DNA from: an uncultured Clostridia bacterium
GTDB taxonomy: Bacteria > Bacillota > Clostridia > TANB77 > CAG-508
Direction: 5' to 3'
Length of the DNA stretch: 12,980 nucleotides
NCBI GenBank assembly: GCA_949118805.1
Contig: CASAUJ010000041.1
Location: forward strand, 1 to 12,980
Below, piece by piece: positions 1 through 7,075 of this stretch. Both the position numbers and the translations under genes were made by a program. Under the pieces are notes generated by a model. That model was not told the origin of the DNA. It did not search any database and worked only from the letters and a program-made list of their open reading frames with translations. The stretch's first letter is position 1, and every line of letters starts with the position of its first letter.

Positions 1-60
1 TCGTACTCAAATGAGAACAGATTTACAGTCTGCCGCCTTTAGCCACTCGGCCACCTACCC
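1..60 (-). tRNA. tRNA-Tyr (GTA), 3' end cut off by window start
   Basis: On the minus strand the sequence begins with a 7-nt acceptor strand GGGTAGG, followed by the class-II D-arm GCCGAGTGG...AAAGGC and an anticodon stem-loop with CTGTAAA, giving anticodon GTA for tyrosine. A long variable arm starts after it, as expected for bacterial tRNA-Tyr. The T-arm and 3' acceptor strand lie outside the window. It follows tRNA-Met by only 16 nt and probably shares its transcript. Confidence 0.93.
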
Positions 61-76
61 AAATATAAATTAAACT

Positions 77-153
77 TGGTGCTCCCTCAAGGATTCGAAC
101 CTTGGACCCACCGGTTATGAGCCGGTTGCTCTGACCAACTGAGCTAAGGGAGC
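77..153 (-). tRNA. tRNA with CAT anticodon, probably elongator tRNA-Met
   Basis: The minus strand folds into a complete 77-nt cloverleaf. The 7-bp acceptor stem pairs GCTCCCT with AGGGAGC, the D-arm is AGCTCAGTTGGTCAGAGC, the anticodon loop is CTCATAA, the T-loop is TTCGAAT, and CCA is encoded in the DNA. A CAT anticodon can mean elongator Met, initiator Met or the lysidine-modified Ile2 tRNA. Its first acceptor base pairs (G-C), unlike the unpaired end of initiators. The CCGG anticodon stem resembles clostridial elongator Met. Ile2 is not excluded by eye. A TmcAL gene whose substrate is elongator tRNA-Met lies at 7607-8839. Confidence 0.9.
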
Positions 154-182
154 ATCTTCCTTGTATCGTAAGCACAGGATAA

Positions 183-211
183 AGTATAAACTATTTTATT
201 CCAAAAGTCAA
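183..211 (-). promoter_or_regulatory. Promoter of the tRNA-Met/tRNA-Tyr operon
   Basis: On the minus strand TTGACT (206-211) and TATACT (183-188) are separated by exactly 17 nt, a near-consensus sigma-A promoter. Transcription would start near 176, about 20 nt upstream of the tRNA-Met 5' end. Confidence 0.8.
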
Positions 212-301
212 GCATTTTTTTTAAATTTGTAATAAATACCAAAATAGATATCAACTAGCTTCTAACAATCTTACAAAAACATAATAATTGTTCTAAAAAA
301 G

Positions 302-330
302 TTGCAAAAATGGAATCAATACGTTATAAT
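302..330 (+). promoter_or_regulatory. Promoter of the wall polysaccharide operon
   Basis: TTGCAA (302-307) and a perfect TATAAT (325-330) are 17 nt apart, upstream of the tagA-type gene. It is divergent from the tRNA promoter, with about 90 nt between the two -35 boxes. Confidence 0.75.
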
Positions 331-373
331 CAAATTGCTAAAAAATATAGAATAAATTTAAAAGGAGAAATTC

Positions 374-1099
374 ATGAAAAAATATATAAAAAAAATATAT
401 AATGGTACGCAGAAAGAATATGAGAACTATTTAAAAAATCAACTACAAAAAGAAGAAAAAACTTTTGTTGTTACAGCAAATCCAGAAATATTAATGCTAG
501 GTGAAAATAAAAAATCTTTTGATTCCTTACTTATGGATCCTCAAACACAAATTGTTGCAGACGGAATTGGTATTATTAAAGGAGCTAAAATGCTTGGTAT
601 TCATTTACCAGAAAGAATCCCTGGTGTTGAACTTGCTGAAATGTTATTAAAAACTTGTGCCGAATCTAATAAAAGTGTCTATCTTTTTGGAGCTTCTCGC
701 CAAGTTTTAGAACAATTAGTAACAAATTTAAGAACCACTTATCCTACTCTTAATATTATTGGATTCGCTGATGGTTATGTATCAGATAAACAATCTGTTT
801 TTGAAGAAATAAAAAGACTAACTCCTGATGTTGTCTTAGTGGCTTTAGGTGCTCCTTTACAAGAAGAGTTAATTTATCAAAATTTATCCGCTTTTAAAAA
901 AGGAATTTTTATGGGTGTTGGTGGTTCTTTTGATGTCTTAAGTGGGATGAAAAAAAGAGCACCAAAATTATTTATTAAATTAAACTTAGAATGGCTTTAT
1001 CGAATGGCAGGAAGTCCTAAAAGATGGAAAAGATTTTTTAATGGAAATGTAAAATATATATGGAAAATCAGAAAAGAGGTAAAAAATTCAAATGATTAA
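374..1099 (+). CDS. tagA: WecG/TagA/CpsF-family ManNAc transferase
   Basis: This 241-residue protein belongs to the WecG/TagA/CpsF glycosyltransferase family (GT26). Members move ManNAc from UDP-ManNAc onto GlcNAc-diphospho-undecaprenol on the inner face of the membrane; in Gram-positives this makes the linkage unit of wall teichoic acid. The family signatures are all present: TANPE (34-38), the VADGIGI segment with Asp63 as likely catalytic base by comparison with characterised TagA, LFGA (103-106), LGAP, GVGGSFD and a basic aromatic C-terminus (LEWLYR...PKRWKRFF) of the kind used for membrane association. The length is typical. The start is set by AAGGAG six to seven bases upstream. The stop overlaps the start of the epimerase gene by 8 nt, so the two are translationally linked. 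The exact acceptor in this organism is inferred. Confidence 0.93.
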   Translation: MKKYIKKIYNGTQKEYENYLKNQLQKEEKTFVVTANPEILMLGENKKSFDSLLMDPQTQIVADGIGIIKGAKMLGIHLPERIPGVELAEMLLKTCAESNKSVYLFGASRQVLEQLVTNLRTTYPTLNIIGFADGYVSDKQSVFEEIKRLTPDVVLVALGAPLQEELIYQNLSAFKKGIFMGVGGSFDVLSGMKKRAPKLFIKLNLEWLYRMAGSPKRWKRFFNGNVKYIWKIRKEVKNSND

Positions 1100-2192
1100 T
1101 GTGATGATTGTATTTGGTACCAGACCAGAAGCTATTAAGCTTCTCCCTATAATAAAAGAATTAGAAAAAAGAAAAGAAACTAACCCAATTGTTTGTATTA
1201 CAGCACAACATCGAGAAATGTTAGATCAAATTCTAACAGAATTTAAAATAACCCCTCACTATGATTTAAATATCATGAAAAACGGACAAACTTTGTCAGA
1301 AATGACAGCAAAAATTTTAACTCGTTTAGATGGCGTCATTAAAGAAGCAAAACCTGATATTATATTAGTTCATGGGGATACCACAACCACTTTCGTAAGT
1401 TCTCTTGTAGCCTACTATAATACAATTCCAATTGCTCATATTGAAGCTGGACTTCGAACTTATAATAAATATGCCCCTTATCCAGAAGAAATGAATCGAC
1501 AAATGGTTAGTGTACTAGCAGATCTTCACTTTTCCCCTACTGTCATTGCAAAAAATAATTTATTACAAGAACATAAAAATTTAAATGATATTTATGTTAC
1601 TGGTAATACAGCAATTGATGCTTTAAAATTGACTGTTAAACAAGAAAAAGTATTAGATGATGGAAAAAAAATTCTTCTTCTTACTACCCATAGAAGAGAA
1701 AATCTAGGTAGCTCTATGAAAAATATATTTCGAGCGATTAAACGAATTGCAGAAGAATTTAAAGATGAAATAAAAGTGATCTATCCTATTCATAAAAATC
1801 CAATCATAAGAGATATTGCAAAAAATGTAATAGCTGATCAGGAAAACATTGAAATAATTGAACCTTTAGATGTTATCGAATTCCATAATTTAATAAATCA
1901 ATCTTATTTAATTTTAACAGATAGTGGTGGCATTCAAGAAGAAGCTCCTGCTCTTGGAAAACCAGTATTAGTTTTACGAAATATAACAGAACGTCCAGAA
2001 GGAATTGAAGCAGGAACTCTAAAATTAGTCGGAACCGATGAAGAAAAAATTTATTCTGAAACAAAAAAACTTCTAGTAAATAAAGAAGAATATGATAAAA
2101 TGTCAAACTCTATTAATCCATATGGAGATGGATTGGCAAGTAAAAGAATTGTCGATACCATCATTGAAAGATTTGAAAATAGGAAGAATTAA
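1092..2192 (+). CDS. wecB: Non-hydrolysing UDP-GlcNAc 2-epimerase
   Basis: This 366-residue cytoplasmic enzyme interconverts UDP-GlcNAc and UDP-ManNAc (EC 5.1.3.14; WecB/MnaA). The GT-B fold motifs of the family are readable in order: FGTRPEAIK near the N-terminus, QHREML, HGDTTTT, EAGLRT, YPEEMNRQ, TTHRREN, HKNP, and the C-terminal DSGGIQEEAPALGKPVLVLR followed by TERPEG. Length is normal and no key motif is missing. AGAGGT 12 nt upstream serves as ribosome binding site, inside the end of tagA. It makes the donor sugar for the preceding gene, so the pair is a functional unit of ManNAc-containing wall polymer synthesis. The next gene starts 1 nt after its stop, which indicates one operon. Confidence 0.95.
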   Translation: MINVMIVFGTRPEAIKLLPIIKELEKRKETNPIVCITAQHREMLDQILTEFKITPHYDLNIMKNGQTLSEMTAKILTRLDGVIKEAKPDIILVHGDTTTTFVSSLVAYYNTIPIAHIEAGLRTYNKYAPYPEEMNRQMVSVLADLHFSPTVIAKNNLLQEHKNLNDIYVTGNTAIDALKLTVKQEKVLDDGKKILLLTTHRRENLGSSMKNIFRAIKRIAEEFKDEIKVIYPIHKNPIIRDIAKNVIADQENIEIIEPLDVIEFHNLINQSYLILTDSGGIQEEAPALGKPVLVLRNITERPEGIEAGTLKLVGTDEEKIYSETKKLLVNKEEYDKMSNSINPYGDGLASKRIVDTIIERFENRKN

Positions 2193-2193
2193 A

Positions 2194-3183
2194 ATGAATG
2201 AAAAAGTAGATATTTTAATAGCAACTTATAATGGTGAAAAATATTTAAAAGAACAAATTGATAGTATCCTAAATCAAACTTATCAAAATATTCACCTTAT
2301 TATCTCTGATGATAAGTCTACTGACACTACGCAAGATATCTTAAAGCAATATGAGTCAGATGATCGAATAACCATTTTTTATCAAGAACAAAATTTAGGA
2401 TATATCAAAAATTTTGAATTTCTGTTAAGTAAAGTTCAAAGCAATTTATTTATGCTTTCTGACCAAGATGATATATGGTTAAAAGAGAAAGTAGAAAAAT
2501 CTGTCGAAAAATTGCAAACAGAAAACTTAGATTTAGTTTTTGGAGATTTAAAAGTAGTAGATGAAAATTTAGTTACTTTATATCCTTCTTTTGTAAAATA
2601 TATGAAACTAGATCGAAAGATAAGAAATGAAATAAACACTAAAAAACTTCAATATTTATATAATTGTATGACAGGTTGTACGATTTTATCCAAAAAAAGT
2701 TTTTTAACTAAAATTCTTCCTCTTCCTAAAAATTCAAAATATATGGTTCATGATTATTGGATTGGGCTAGTCGTTTCTCTATCTGGTAAAATAGGATTTC
2801 TTTCTACTCCTTACATTTTATATCGTCAACATGGGAACAATCAAATCGGTACAGGAAAAGAATCTTATCAATTCAAAAAACTCTGTCAAGTAAGGGACTT
2901 ATTTCTTTCTGTGAAATTAGGAATTTTTGAAGCTTATATCCAAAATGAATCTATCTTCCCTTCCTCCTTTAAGTCTCTTAATAAAAAAGCTTTCCATTAC
3001 TATATAATGTTAAAAGATAAGCATTATTTTAATTTTAAGAACTGGGATGTTTTTTATCAATTATATAAAACTGAACCATTTCTTTATTTTATTGAAAATT
3101 TTATGATTCTAAATATGCCATTTCTTACCAGTATTCTTTTTCACATTCGTTATCAAATTTTAAAAATATTAAAAAAAAGATAA
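2194..3183 (+). CDS. Family-2 glycosyltransferase (rhamnosyltransferase-like)
   Basis: The 329-residue protein begins MNEKVDILIATYNGEKYL, the classic GT2 N-terminus for nucleotide-sugar binding. It continues with ISDDKSTDTT and the DxD-bearing SDQDDIW segment (about residues 86-92), which coordinates the metal and the donor diphosphate. The DQDDIW form is common in rhamnosyl- and related transferases that build surface polysaccharides, but the actual sugar cannot be read from sequence. The ATG at 2194 is preferred over an upstream in-frame ATG at 2092: it has AGGAAG 7 nt upstream and lies 1 nt past the epimerase stop, whereas the earlier start would overlap the epimerase by 101 nt. The C-terminal third is rich in aromatic residues and may associate with the membrane. 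It is the last gene of the operon. Confidence 0.88.
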   Translation: MNEKVDILIATYNGEKYLKEQIDSILNQTYQNIHLIISDDKSTDTTQDILKQYESDDRITIFYQEQNLGYIKNFEFLLSKVQSNLFMLSDQDDIWLKEKVEKSVEKLQTENLDLVFGDLKVVDENLVTLYPSFVKYMKLDRKIRNEINTKKLQYLYNCMTGCTILSKKSFLTKILPLPKNSKYMVHDYWIGLVVSLSGKIGFLSTPYILYRQHGNNQIGTGKESYQFKKLCQVRDLFLSVKLGIFEAYIQNESIFPSSFKSLNKKAFHYYIMLKDKHYFNFKNWDVFYQLYKTEPFLYFIENFMILNMPFLTSILFHIRYQILKILKKR

Positions 3184-3191
3184 ACAAAGTC

Positions 3192-3237
3192 AAAAATAGT
3201 GATAACTTTTACTTTATAAAAAGTTATCACTATTTTT
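3192..3237. terminator. Bidirectional terminator between the glycosyltransferase gene and xerD
   Basis: A perfect 19-bp inverted repeat (3192-3210 with 3219-3237, loop ACTTTATA) lies between two convergent genes. The outer ends of the arms are A-run and T-run, so each strand reads stem then U-tract. It can stop transcription from either side. Confidence 0.9.
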
Positions 3238-3248
3238 ATTATCTATTT

Positions 3249-4130
3249 TTATGCTCTTGGATGTGCTTTTTTATAAACATTTTTTAATCCTTCATCTTGA
3301 AATTGCATATATACTTGTGTAGAAGAAATATCAGAATGTCCAAGCATTGTTTGAATGGCTTTTAAGTCTGCTCCATTTTGTAAAAGATGAGTTGCAAAAG
3401 AATGTCTTAATACATGTGGTGTAATATCTTTCGTAATGTGTGCTTGTTCTTTGTAAAATTTTATAATTTTCCAAAATCCTTGTCTTGTTAATCTACTACC
3501 ATTAATGTTTACAAATAAAGCTTGTTCTTCCTCTGTCTTTACTAAAATATCTCTTGCTTCTTCTACATATTCCTTTAATGCCTTTAAGGACATATTTCCT
3601 AATGGTATATTTCTTTGTTTGCTACCATGTTTACAAGTTACATATCCTTCTTCTAAATTTACATCTTCCATATTTAAAGAAATAATTTCTGTTACTCTCA
3701 TTCCTGTTGCATAAGCAAACTCAAGCATAGCTTTATCACGAATTCCTTTTAGATCAATATCTTTTGGTTGATCTAATAATAATTCAACTTCTTTTGATGT
3801 TAATACACTTGGCACTCTTTTTTCAATCTTTGGTGATTGAATATTTTGTGTTGGATCTGCCTTTATTTTCTTACTTTTTAATACAAATTGATAAAATGAA
3901 CGAATAGAGGCAATTCCTCTTGATATACTAGATGCCTTTTTTCCTTCTTCTTGTAATTCTTTAATATAATCTTTAATATCTTCTTCTTTCACTTTGTTGT
4001 AATGAAGTTCTGTTGCTTCTAAATAATTTCTAAATTGTTTTAAGTCTCTCCTATAAGATTGTAATGTGTTTTCTGATAATTTTTTATCATTTTCTAAAAA
4101 CTCAAAAAAATGCTTTAACTGTCTTTCCAT
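3249..4130 (-). CDS. xerD: Tyrosine recombinase XerD/XerC
   Basis: This 293-residue site-specific recombinase has the size of XerC/XerD, which resolve chromosome dimers at dif with FtsK. Residues 1-85 form the SAM-like core-binding domain (NTLQSYRRDLKQF). The catalytic domain carries all expected residues: Arg145 in ATGMRVTE, Lys171 in the beta-hairpin HGSKQR, His239 and Arg242 in HVLRHSFATH, His265 in LGHSDISS and the nucleophile Tyr274 in QVYMQF. AGAGGG upstream supports the ATG. It lies 106 nt downstream of spoIIM on the same strand. As I recall, a Bacillus chromosome also keeps xerD near spoIIM, which favours the housekeeping XerD over a phage integrase. XerC versus XerD cannot be settled by eye. 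Confidence 0.9.
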   Translation of the reverse strand: MERQLKHFFEFLENDKKLSENTLQSYRRDLKQFRNYLEATELHYNKVKEEDIKDYIKELQEEGKKASSISRGIASIRSFYQFVLKSKKIKADPTQNIQSPKIEKRVPSVLTSKEVELLLDQPKDIDLKGIRDKAMLEFAYATGMRVTEIISLNMEDVNLEEGYVTCKHGSKQRNIPLGNMSLKALKEYVEEARDILVKTEEEQALFVNINGSRLTRQGFWKIIKFYKEQAHITKDITPHVLRHSFATHLLQNGADLKAIQTMLGHSDISSTQVYMQFQDEGLKNVYKKAHPRA

Positions 4131-4236
4131 TTATTCCCTCTACCCCTTTTTTTAATATAAAATAATCTATTAACATAAATTACATTATATGTTATATCAA
4201 ACATTTTCAAAATTGTAAATACATTTTTCAATATTT

Positions 4237-4875
4237 CTAAAAATATTTTATTAAGTTCTTTAACATGTTCGTTGATAAAAAGACTTCAACAACAGATGAT
4301 AACATTAAAATCAATAACATCAAAAAAGAAAAAACGGTATGTCTTGCTACTTCTATTTTTATATTTTCCTTGTTTCTATCTTTTAAAATCGATTTATACA
4401 ATTTAAATCCACTCACTGCTAAGGCTAACATTGCGGGTATAAATAAAATGTTTTGTAATAGCAATAATATAAGCACCATTAAAATCCCCTGTGGCAATCC
4501 CATAACAGTAACGCAGATAGAAATAGTATATCCTAAACAAAATCCTCGATAAAGAACCATTCCGAAAACAACTGGTATGCCAATTACTGTTGTACCAAAA
4601 AACCATAGAATTATCGCTAATATTATATTCTGTCCTACACTACTTTTCAATAATTCGATATAATCCAAATTCTCTACTGTCTTTATCTTTTCCATAAACT
4701 CATTAAAATAAGTTGTAATTTCTGTCTTTTGTTCTTCTTGAATATGATTCATAAAAAGAACCCCCAATAATATCCCAATGATAAACAATAATGATATTAT
4801 CATGTATTCTTTTTTATTGATCATAATATGCTCTTTTATTGTATTTTTCCAATCAATTCGTTTGTCCTTTTTCAT
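4237..4875 (-). CDS. spoIIM: Stage II sporulation protein M
   Basis: SpoIIM is an integral membrane protein that, with SpoIID and SpoIIP, drives peptidoglycan remodelling and membrane migration during forespore engulfment. The 212-residue product has about five hydrophobic segments: one near residue 28, then pairs across the middle and one near the C-terminus. It also has the characteristic IPAMLALAVSGFKLYKSI stretch. The family length is about 210. The ATG at 4875 is chosen over an in-frame ATG at 4899 because AAGGAG lies 6 nt upstream of it. That ribosome binding site is itself inside an 8-bp stem (see the hairpin at 4883-4918). The gene follows the EndoQ-like gene by 67 nt. Its presence indicates a lineage with sporulation genes, though not that the strain sporulates. 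Confidence 0.9.
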   Translation of the reverse strand: MKKDKRIDWKNTIKEHIMINKKEYMIISLLFIIGILLGVLFMNHIQEEQKTEITTYFNEFMEKIKTVENLDYIELLKSSVGQNIILAIILWFFGTTVIGIPVVFGMVLYRGFCLGYTISICVTVMGLPQGILMVLILLLLQNILFIPAMLALAVSGFKLYKSILKDRNKENIKIEVARHTVFSFLMLLILMLSSVVEVFLSTNMLKNLIKYF

Positions 4876-4882
4876 AATTTTC

Positions 4883-4918
4883 TCCTTATCTTTATACATA
4901 ATGTGTATTCGATAAGGA
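4883..4918 (-). promoter_or_regulatory. Hairpin masking the spoIIM ribosome binding site
   Basis: On the minus strand TCCTTATC (4918-4911) pairs perfectly with GATAAGGA (4890-4883), and an inner ATACA/TGTAT stem with loop CATTA stacks inside it. The right arm contains the AAGGA of the spoIIM Shine-Dalgarno. Folding would therefore block ribosome entry. That this regulates SpoIIM is inference. Confidence 0.55.
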
Positions 4919-4942
4919 TTTTTTTAGAACTTAATTCTAAAA

Positions 4943-6133
4943 TTATGCCTTTACCGTTCCGTAATTTCCTCCTCCACCAGAATGAATTTGCATTTTTCCT
5001 TCTCTTGCCTTTACAATGTGATTGGCTACCTTTTCTCCCACAACAGCTTCTATATCATCCTTGGATAATTTATGCAATATATTCATTTCCGTTTCAAAAG
5101 TATTAATTAATTTTTCTATCGTTTTTCCTCCTACTCCTGGAATAAATCCTAATGGTACTTGATAAATATAAGGTGGTCTATTTTTAGGACTTTTACTCTC
5201 TCTTTTATCCTTTATTAATTCAATTCGGTCAAACACACCAAATGTTACATTTCTCCCACCACATTTCGGACATGTTTCTACTGGTTCTTTCGTTTCTATG
5301 GTTTCTTCGCAATCATCACAATAGGTTCTATGATATTTTCCAAGTTTTGGATCTAATCCATAATTGGCTAACACTTTTCTTCCTTTTTCTCTTTTCAATG
5401 CCATGACAATTTCTTTAAATGATATACTTTCTACTAACATCTTATTATATTCTCTTGCAATTTTTGGTAAAGAATGAGCATCTGAATTGGTTAAAAAAGT
5501 TTTTTCTTCTAATTCTGAAATCATATCTGCTAAATTAGTATCTGAACTTAATCCTAATTCTATCGCCAATACTTTTTCAAATTTCTCTTTGAATATATTT
5601 TTTAATCGATCGGTGCAATTTCCATAATAGCTTTTATGAGGAGTAAAAACATGTGCTGGTATCAAAATTCCATTATATTTTTCTACCATGTCAATCAATT
5701 CATATCCTGATAAATCTGTTCTTTGTGTACTTAACGTAATATTTTTCAAATGATGACTCAATTCTTCTGAAAATAATTTAATGTCTTTCAAATGAGGAAA
5801 AAAACACACATTATGAGCACTTCCACATTTTCCATTTCTTCCTTTTTCTGAAGTTTCTACTTCACTTCCTAATAAAATACATACTTTGTCTTTATAAATA
5901 ATGCCACCATCTTCTAGCTCGTAAGCTTCTCCTGTTTTTAGAAATTTTTCTATATCTTCTATGACATATGGTGACGCACAGTCAATAATTCCTACTACAT
6001 GAATTCCTTTTCTATCTGCACATTCTTTAGCAATATTAGCAAAATTCAAACTTCTTGCTGCTGTTATTTTAATTGGTTTTCCATTCTCACTTCTTCCTAT
6101 GTGTACATGTAAATCAGCAAATATTTCATACAT
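4943..6133 (-). CDS. EndoQ/YqxK-type PHP-domain DNA endonuclease
   Basis: The 396-residue protein matches the family of archaeal endonuclease Q and Bacillus YqxK. EndoQ cuts 5' to deaminated bases (uracil, hypoxanthine) and abasic sites in DNA. The PHP metal centre is intact: ADLHVH at 6-11, Asp51, Glu91, His107 in the AHNV motif, PAHVFTPH (159-166) and NSDAH (216-220). A C4 zinc finger follows (CDDC at 272-275, CPKC at 288-291), then a helix-hairpin-helix-like DNA-binding segment (FIPGVGGKTIEKL, from 330) and a Gly-rich tail. The ATG at 6133 has GGAG 8 nt upstream. An in-frame ATG 63 nt earlier would put a hairpin inside the coding region and lacks the conserved N-terminus. Function is by family; bacterial members are less studied. 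Confidence 0.88.
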   Translation of the reverse strand: MYEIFADLHVHIGRSENGKPIKITAARSLNFANIAKECADRKGIHVVGIIDCASPYVIEDIEKFLKTGEAYELEDGGIIYKDKVCILLGSEVETSEKGRNGKCGSAHNVCFFPHLKDIKLFSEELSHHLKNITLSTQRTDLSGYELIDMVEKYNGILIPAHVFTPHKSYYGNCTDRLKNIFKEKFEKVLAIELGLSSDTNLADMISELEEKTFLTNSDAHSLPKIAREYNKMLVESISFKEIVMALKREKGRKVLANYGLDPKLGKYHRTYCDDCEETIETKEPVETCPKCGGRNVTFGVFDRIELIKDKRESKSPKNRPPYIYQVPLGFIPGVGGKTIEKLINTFETEMNILHKLSKDDIEAVVGEKVANHIVKAREGKMQIHSGGGGNYGTVKA

Positions 6134-6156
6134 TTTTTCTTCTCCTTTTAATAAAT

Positions 6157-6186
6157 ATTGCCAAAAGGTAAATCCCTTTTGGCAAT
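6157..6186 (-). promoter_or_regulatory. Intercistronic hairpin ahead of the EndoQ-like gene
   Basis: A perfect 12-bp stem (6157-6168 with 6175-6186, 6-nt loop) begins at the last base of the upstream gene's stop codon. It lacks a U-tract on the minus strand (ATTTATTAAAAGG follows), so it is not a standard terminator. Its CCTTTT arm can pair instead with the AAAAGG of the next gene's Shine-Dalgarno at 6144-6149. Confidence 0.6.
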
Positions 6187-6989
6187 TATTCTGCATGACT
6201 TGTTTTTATTTTTGGATCATCTTGTATATGTGCCATAATTTTTTTCGTTGTTTCTTCACTAAATAATGGACGATTTGCTTTTTCGTCTTTATGAAACATC
6301 TCTTCTGCTAGTTCTTTATTTTGCTTTGCTATTAAATCATCAATTTTTGGTTCGAATTGATAGACTATTTCTTTAATAAATTGTGTCAAACTCTCTGTTT
6401 CATTGTATATTTTAACTAATCTTCTTAATGCTGTCATACTGACTATATCACTCATTTGAATGGTTTCTAAAAAATTGATAAATTCAATAAAAGTATGTAA
6501 ATATCGATTATATTTTGATTTTAAATTTCTATGTTCAAGCAATACAATTGCTTCATCTGGCTTAAAACCTATTCGTTCTGGACGATCCAATAGCATTCCA
6601 CCAAATTGATCCACTAATTCTAAAATATCACTCTCTTTTTCACGTGGATTACTATTACTATATCGATTAATTTCTTCACATACTTTACAAAATCTTTTTC
6701 CAAATCCTATCTTACTTAAATACTCTGCCCCTTCTTTTGCGTAACTATGGATTTTTTCGATTTCTTGTGCATTATCAACTTTTTTACAGTTACACAATAA
6801 ACATGCTGTTAATACAAAGTTTTTATCTACATCGATTTTTGAATAATCTAAAAATAATCTTGCAATTTCTGCTTTAAATATAATCGACTTATCAAAAAAT
6901 ATTTTAGATTTTTTGGATAAATAATAAGTTATTTCCATTTTTGCATCTAATTTTTCTTCTTCTAATATATATTCTGCAAAGGTATTCAT
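6186..6989 (-). CDS. Degenerate HD-GYP-like protein of unknown function
   Basis: This 267-residue protein has no membrane segment. Its middle aligns by eye with the skeleton of HD-GYP phosphodiesterases: HSYAKEGAEYLSKIGF where active enzymes have an H..GA..L helix, then DILELVDQFGGMLLDRPER, then GFKPDEAIVLL. The HHE and GYP catalytic segments are replaced by INRYSNSNPREKE, and no convincing first HD pair is seen. I infer an HD-domain relative that has lost catalysis, perhaps a scaffold or sensor. CLLCNCKK and CKVC contribute four cysteines in two pairs, which could bind metal. GGAGGAGG precedes the ATG, and a consensus promoter lies just upstream. It is the first gene of a run leading into the EndoQ-like gene, spoIIM and xerD. 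The family assignment is tentative. Confidence 0.7.
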   Translation of the reverse strand: MNTFAEYILEEEKLDAKMEITYYLSKKSKIFFDKSIIFKAEIARLFLDYSKIDVDKNFVLTACLLCNCKKVDNAQEIEKIHSYAKEGAEYLSKIGFGKRFCKVCEEINRYSNSNPREKESDILELVDQFGGMLLDRPERIGFKPDEAIVLLEHRNLKSKYNRYLHTFIEFINFLETIQMSDIVSMTALRRLVKIYNETESLTQFIKEIVYQFEPKIDDLIAKQNKELAEEMFHKDEKANRPLFSEETTKKIMAHIQDDPKIKTSHAE

Positions 6990-7011
6990 TTATCTCCTCC
7001 TCCACATTTTT

Positions 7012-7040
7012 ATTATACTGGAATTGACAAAATATTTCAA
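7012..7040 (-). promoter_or_regulatory. Promoter of the HD-like/EndoQ/spoIIM run
   Basis: On the minus strand TTGAAA (7035-7040) and TATAAT (7012-7017) are spaced by 17 nt, ending 23 nt before the start codon. Because the genes below it are closely spaced, it may also drive the EndoQ-like gene and spoIIM. Confidence 0.75.
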
Positions 7041-7075
7041 TGTTTTTTATCGATGTAACAAAAATGTAATATTTA

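Noticed and set aside
2092..2193. Upstream start for the family-2 glycosyltransferase
   Set aside because: It would overlap the epimerase gene by about 100 nt and adds residues not seen in GT2 enzymes. ATG at 2194 has a binding site.
3249..4130. XerD-like recombinase as the integrase of the mobile element
   Set aside because: It is 7 kb away on the chromosome side of the tRNA-Leu remnant and in a conserved-looking housekeeping neighbourhood next to spoIIM. It is therefore more likely the dif recombinase.
4922..4942. Hairpin directly after the EndoQ-like stop as a terminator
   Set aside because: The 8-bp stem TTTTAGAA/TTCTAAAA is AT-rich and on the minus strand is followed by A residues, not T. 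It may be a processing or stability element but is not a supported terminator.
4828..5106. Plus-strand frame across the spoIIM/EndoQ junction
   Set aside because: It is antisense to two well-supported genes and hydrophobic by reverse-complement bias, with no ribosome binding site. Other frames opposite recognised genes were rejected likewise.
4943..6196. Longer EndoQ-like protein starting at 6196
   Set aside because: The extra 21 residues have no good ribosome binding site, would overlap the upstream gene and would translate through a 12-bp hairpin. The ATG at 6133 has GGAG at 8 nt and the conserved N-terminus.
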